From assembly GCA_029931535.1 (NCBI GenBank), contig JAQPZY010001432.1, positions 2,498,001-2,562,000 of the forward strand: 64,000 nt of DNA, read 5' to 3'. The first letter of the stretch is position 1. Each line of letters begins with the position of its first letter. The translations under genes were made by a program, and so were the position numbers. Below, one piece after another: positions 60,571 through 64,000 of this stretch. Under the pieces are notes generated by a model. That model worked only from the letters and a program-made list of their open reading frames with translations. It was not told the DNA's origin and did no database searches. The stretch is from Margaritifera margaritifera (lineage: Eukaryota > Mollusca > Bivalvia > Unionida > Margaritiferidae).

Positions 60571-61194
60571 CAAAATGTCATAAAATGGATGTTTGCAGTA
60601 TAAACTTCATAGTTGTATTAGATTTGAGGCAGGGCAGTTCCCTGTTGACCCTGCAATAGAGAAATCAGAGGTCAATGTAACTGGATGTGAAATTGCAGAT
60701 TTATGTTATTTTACATTTGTAATACCTGGGGCTATTTTTTTTTTTTTTTTTCATGTCTGCAGAATCTGGACCTTTTATCACAGTCCCTAGAGTGTACTAT
60801 GATGGCACATGTTTTCCTTTTGCCCAGTGTTTTACATTCAGTGCTAGGTCAAGCCTTTAGCATAAGTTATTAGGTCAAAAATTAGATCTTAGATATACAT
60901 CATCAAGGGTTTTTCCTATCAGGAAATTGACCCTCATTCATGTAACTTTTCCCCCATCTTTCTTGTATATGGAATTAAATGTTACTTCCTGTTTTTGCTT
61001 GTAGCATCTTTGTTTTAATTAACATTACTCTAGGATGATGCCATTAGCACAGAAACAGATTTTCACTCTATAAGTTATTGGAACAGACCAAAACCATGTT
61101 TGTTTATATGGCTCTAAGGTTCAAATGTAGGACTTCCAGCAAAAGGAGATTTTTGAAATGCTGCCACTCCCTAAAGCTCAGTTGCTCATTAAGG
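60571..61194. other. Intron without recognised features
   Basis: A strong pyrimidine tract and AG near 60765 lead into an open stretch of about 26 codons, but no donor follows in frame. Confidence 0.45.
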
Positions 61195-61414
61195 TACCAT
61201 ATATACTCACTTATAAATCAAGTCCAACTGAAAACTGCAGAAACCCAAATCTGCAATTGTTTAATGTGCCAGCAGATCTGGGTCTATGCAATTTGTTAGG
61301 AGTAATCAGTAGAACAAACCACATAGACCCTGATCTGCTGGTGCATTATGCAATGGCAGATAAGGGTCTAGTTGTTTGCAGTTGGACTTAACTTATATGT
61401 GAGTATATATGGTA
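61195..61414. mobile_element. Fold-back element, full length, CAGATCT hairpin first
   Basis: It starts TACCATATATACTCACT and ends TGAGTATATATGGTA. It is followed by a short TGTATATATGGTACACTG duplication of its own right end. Confidence 0.9.
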
Positions 61415-62930
61415 CACTGTATATATGGTACACTGTGTATGTCTTATACATATACAAAAAAAAGGCTTAATTATATATAAAGCTTTCGTATATGACCTGA
61501 GGATTCATTCATTGGAGTTACTTCATACTTGAAATGTGTAAGCACCGTCTCAGTCATGCACTGATATGCACTAATTCATTTAGTGAAGGATTTGGTTTGG
61601 CTGGCAGTCATGAAATGTATAGAGTCATGGTCAGTGACAACATATGTAAACAGGTCTCTTGCCTTTTATGCAAATACTGTTACAGATCATTGTTGAGAAA
61701 ACCAGGCATAATATAGTATGGTAATCTACTTTTGAAAGGAGAGAATGATCGTTGAATCGTGTTAAATTTAATTTGTTGTAGACTGCAAATTAAATCATGA
61801 AATACAGGTCACTTTGTAAAATACATATATGTTGCACAATTTTTTTAATGTGTGTGAAGCAAATTAAACATAAATCATTTAGATTTAATAGGGCTGTGTA
61901 AGGCTTTTGTCATCTTTTCAAAGAAGTACAGACACACAAACAGGAGATCCAAGATTTTCAGAAATTTCATTTTCTTTGATTTGATGATGAAGAAAATTAT
62001 ACATATTTTGTAACATGGTGACTTCCACTTCCAGGAGTTTACAATATGCAATAAAAAACTTTTGATGGGGTTGATATATGGATTCACTCCAGAAAAGTGA
62101 TATTCACTAAGGCCATAGGCTAAGAGAAATATAATTTGTCTGGGGTTCATAAATCTTTGTATCGACTGAAATTTTTCTTATTATATGACTTAAGTTTATT
62201 ACATTTTTCCCTCTTTAACTGCATTAAGGAAACACTCAATAAAATATTTTAAGCATGTATAAAATAAAATTGCTTTGCAAAAGTTACAGAGAAAGTGAGC
62301 TTTCAGTTGAGTATATCAGATGCTAATATGATTGGAATCATATTGAATGAAAAAAAGGTAAAAAAATTGTAAAGAGTAAATATTAAGAATAGGCCAAAAA
62401 GTAGGAGCAGATGAGTGGACAGATGGATGGAAGGACAGAAAGACATATGGAAAAACCATTAGGTCGCTTACAAGTGATAAATGATGCATACTTGAGCACG
62501 ATTGCTTACTTTAAACAGAACTCTTGTATTTCATTGTCAGAAGTCTCTGATGTTGCTCCACTTGTGATGCCATGATGGAATAATGTAAGGACTCAGAACA
62601 AACGGTCAGAAGAAATTCTGGAATCTTATAGCACCCTTGTGTGTGCATGTGAGGGTGATAACAGTGTTTTAGTAAATACAGATTTTCACTACTTGATCAA
62701 TGAGAAGAAAATTATTTGAGAAGTCTTATAATAATTATTATCATTATTCATAGATTTCAGTATGCACAAAATGTCATGTAAAACTGAATCTTACAAATGC
62801 AGCTGAATTGATCACAGCAGTGCATGGTTACAATTTACATAGTTACGGCAACATTTTATAAACTTGACAAGAAAGATCTACAAACACGAAACTTGCAGAA
62901 TTTATCCATTTCTGCCAAATCTGTCCTGTG
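61415..62930. other. Intron without recognised features
   Basis: AT-rich sequence. Open frames at 61534 and 61875-62150 show no recognisable product. Confidence 0.5.
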
Positions 62931-62934
62931 TAAT

Positions 62935-63165
62935 ACAATACCTTACACACTGTACCCAGATCTTCTGTCACATAGTATGTCAGCAGATCAGGGTCTGTGT
63001 TGTTCGCTTGAAATCATCTGTAAAACAAAGAACAAAAACCATCATCTGTCAGCACATTATGAAATGGTAGATCTTGATCTACAATGTTTGCTAGAATTTA
63101 TCCATAAAACAAACTGAAGACAATAATCTGCCAGTGCATTATGAAATGGAAGATCTTTGTCTTCA
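62935..63165. mobile_element. Strongly decayed fold-back element
   Basis: Three related segments (CACATAGTATGTCAGCAGATCA, CAGCACATTATGAAATGG and CAGTGCATTATGAAATGG with AGATCTT) resemble hairpin arms of the family. Terminal repeats are lost apart from TACCTTACACACTGTAC. Confidence 0.5.
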
Positions 63166-63714
63166 CTGTTTGAAATTGTATGCATGTTAAAATTGTATGC
63201 ATGTTATACATAGCTAAATATGATCCAAGTCTAAATCATGTCAATACAACTTATGTATATAATATTTCAGACCATGTGGAGATGGTTATGATTTTATTGC
63301 AGGTCATTTTTGGCTCACCTGACATACATAGGTAATACATGGGCATTGCTTTTCCATAAGCATTGTCATTGTTGTTGGTATAGATTTGAATGACAAGTTT
63401 TTGCATTTAGTTCAGTTTCTCAGACAGAGTTGCATGTGCAATCATGAAACCCTGTGGGTGTATTCACCATGTATGTTACTGCTCATCACAAGCAAAAGAG
63501 GTCACAGTGACATACTTTTCATGCTCCACTGACTTTGCTGGATATTTGCTACATGTATATGCCTCGGAAAAGCAAGACATAGCATTCTGCTGTATTCTTG
63601 TAAAAATTGTGTGTTTATCCTGTAGTCAGTTTTATATGGACATCTTGTAATTCAAAGGAATATCTTGCATCTGATGAAGATTACAAGATAGTAATTTTGT
63701 TCATTTATTTTCAG
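63166..63714. other. Intron before the hub exon
   Basis: Holds a diverged copy of the repeat at 24990 (63310-63550), then AT-rich DNA with the branch-point and pyrimidine region of the last exon. Confidence 0.5.
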
Positions 63715-63790
63715 GCAGGAAGCAAGAAATCATCAAAATCACAGAGCAGTTGATAGCCTCCATTACAAGTGGAGATTATGAGGCCTATTC
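63715..63790 (+). CDS. CaMKII: CaMKII association (hub) domain, first exon (76 nt, phase 1 to 2)
   Basis: This exon encodes RKQEIIKITEQLIASITSGD followed by YEAY and the first two bases of a Ser codon. It is the N-terminal helix of the hub domain, which assembles CaMKII subunits into dodecamers or tetradecamers. The vertebrate counterpart reads [21 protein letters not shown] then FEAYT. The exon is 76 nt, the length I recall for the mammalian exon, and it ends at the equivalent position. The acceptor is TCATTTATTTTCAG and the donor is TTC|GTAAGC. It enters in phase 1, matching the exit phase of the 29344 exon and of all candidate cassette exons, and leaves in phase 2. The residue before RKQ depends on the upstream exon: Gly after an exon ending in G, Ser after one ending in A. 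Substitutions such as ASITSGDY for EAINNGDF look like ordinary divergence. The remaining hub exons lie beyond the window. Confidence 0.97.
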
Positions 63791-64000
63791 GTAAGCATGC
63801 AATATTAGTCATGTATTTTGTTACTCACTCATCTAAATTTATTAGTGAAAGTGACATTACATTTTCATTTTAATTTAAATCCTCTTATTATTAGGGCCCC
63901 ACTTAAGTCACTGGAACCCTATAGTAATCACTAGACCAGGTTACTGCAGTAGTTTTTTTCTGGTGGTACGTATTGCAGTGATTTTTCACTGTACTGGTAC

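Overview
The window looks like about 64 kb of AT-rich animal DNA, almost all of it intronic. Two short, unambiguous exons on the + strand identify the gene as calcium/calmodulin-dependent protein kinase II (CaMKII). The exon at 29344-29424 encodes the conserved linker segment KKSDGIKES...TTIEDDE. The exon at 63715-63790 encodes the start of the C-terminal association (hub) domain, RKQEIIKITEQ...GDYEAY. The kinase and autoinhibitory exons must lie upstream of the window and the rest of the hub domain downstream. The repeat types (degenerate arrays rich in AGGTCA/TCAAGGTCA, arrays ending in CTGTCTGTCCGTCC-like text, tRNA-derived SINEs with ACCAAACC tails) suggest a lophotrochozoan, probably a mollusc. 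That is an inference from general familiarity, not a database match.

The variable linker is where animal CaMKII isoforms differ by alternative splicing. Besides the two certain exons I find five further candidates. All have a length divisible by three, are open, and start and end in phase 1, so each could be included or skipped without shifting the frame: 8468-8476 (9 nt), 14263-14430 (168 nt, Ser/Ala/Gln rich), 34488-34505 (18 nt), 41170-41223 (54 nt) and 51722-51736 (15 nt). A possible alternative terminal exon is at 19146-19225. Read together, the window looks like a spread-out cassette of small linker exons that would tune the spacing between kinase and hub. Expression evidence is needed for all but the two certain exons.

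Layout. 1-8.4 kb: old repeat families, two direct ~0.9 kb repeats, fold-back elements. 8.4-14.4 kb: a 9-nt candidate exon, then a ~3.2 kb element with long inverted ends and a broken THAP domain, then the 168-nt exon. 15.2-18.1 kb: a 33-copy 87/89-bp satellite. 18-29 kb: small tandem repeats, TA-flanked inverted-repeat elements, SINEs. 29.3 kb: certain CaMKII linker exon. 33.5-34.1 kb: 43-bp minisatellite, followed by the 18-nt microexon. 35.9-37.2 and 44.5-47.1 kb: degenerate ~130-bp repeat arrays carrying SINEs. 41.2-41.9 kb: 54-nt exon and four near-identical 109-bp repeats. 43.4 kb: decayed hAT-like transposase fragment. 47.8-50.7 kb: cluster of four fold-back elements. 51.7 kb: 15-nt microexon immediately before a ~2.5 kb 45-bp minisatellite. 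54.4-59.2 kb: nested inverted-repeat elements. 59.5-60.6 kb: AGGTCA-rich array. 63.7 kb: hub-domain exon.

No bacterial-type genes, CRISPR, rRNA or intact tRNA genes were seen. Nearly all longer open frames are chance frames in repeats.
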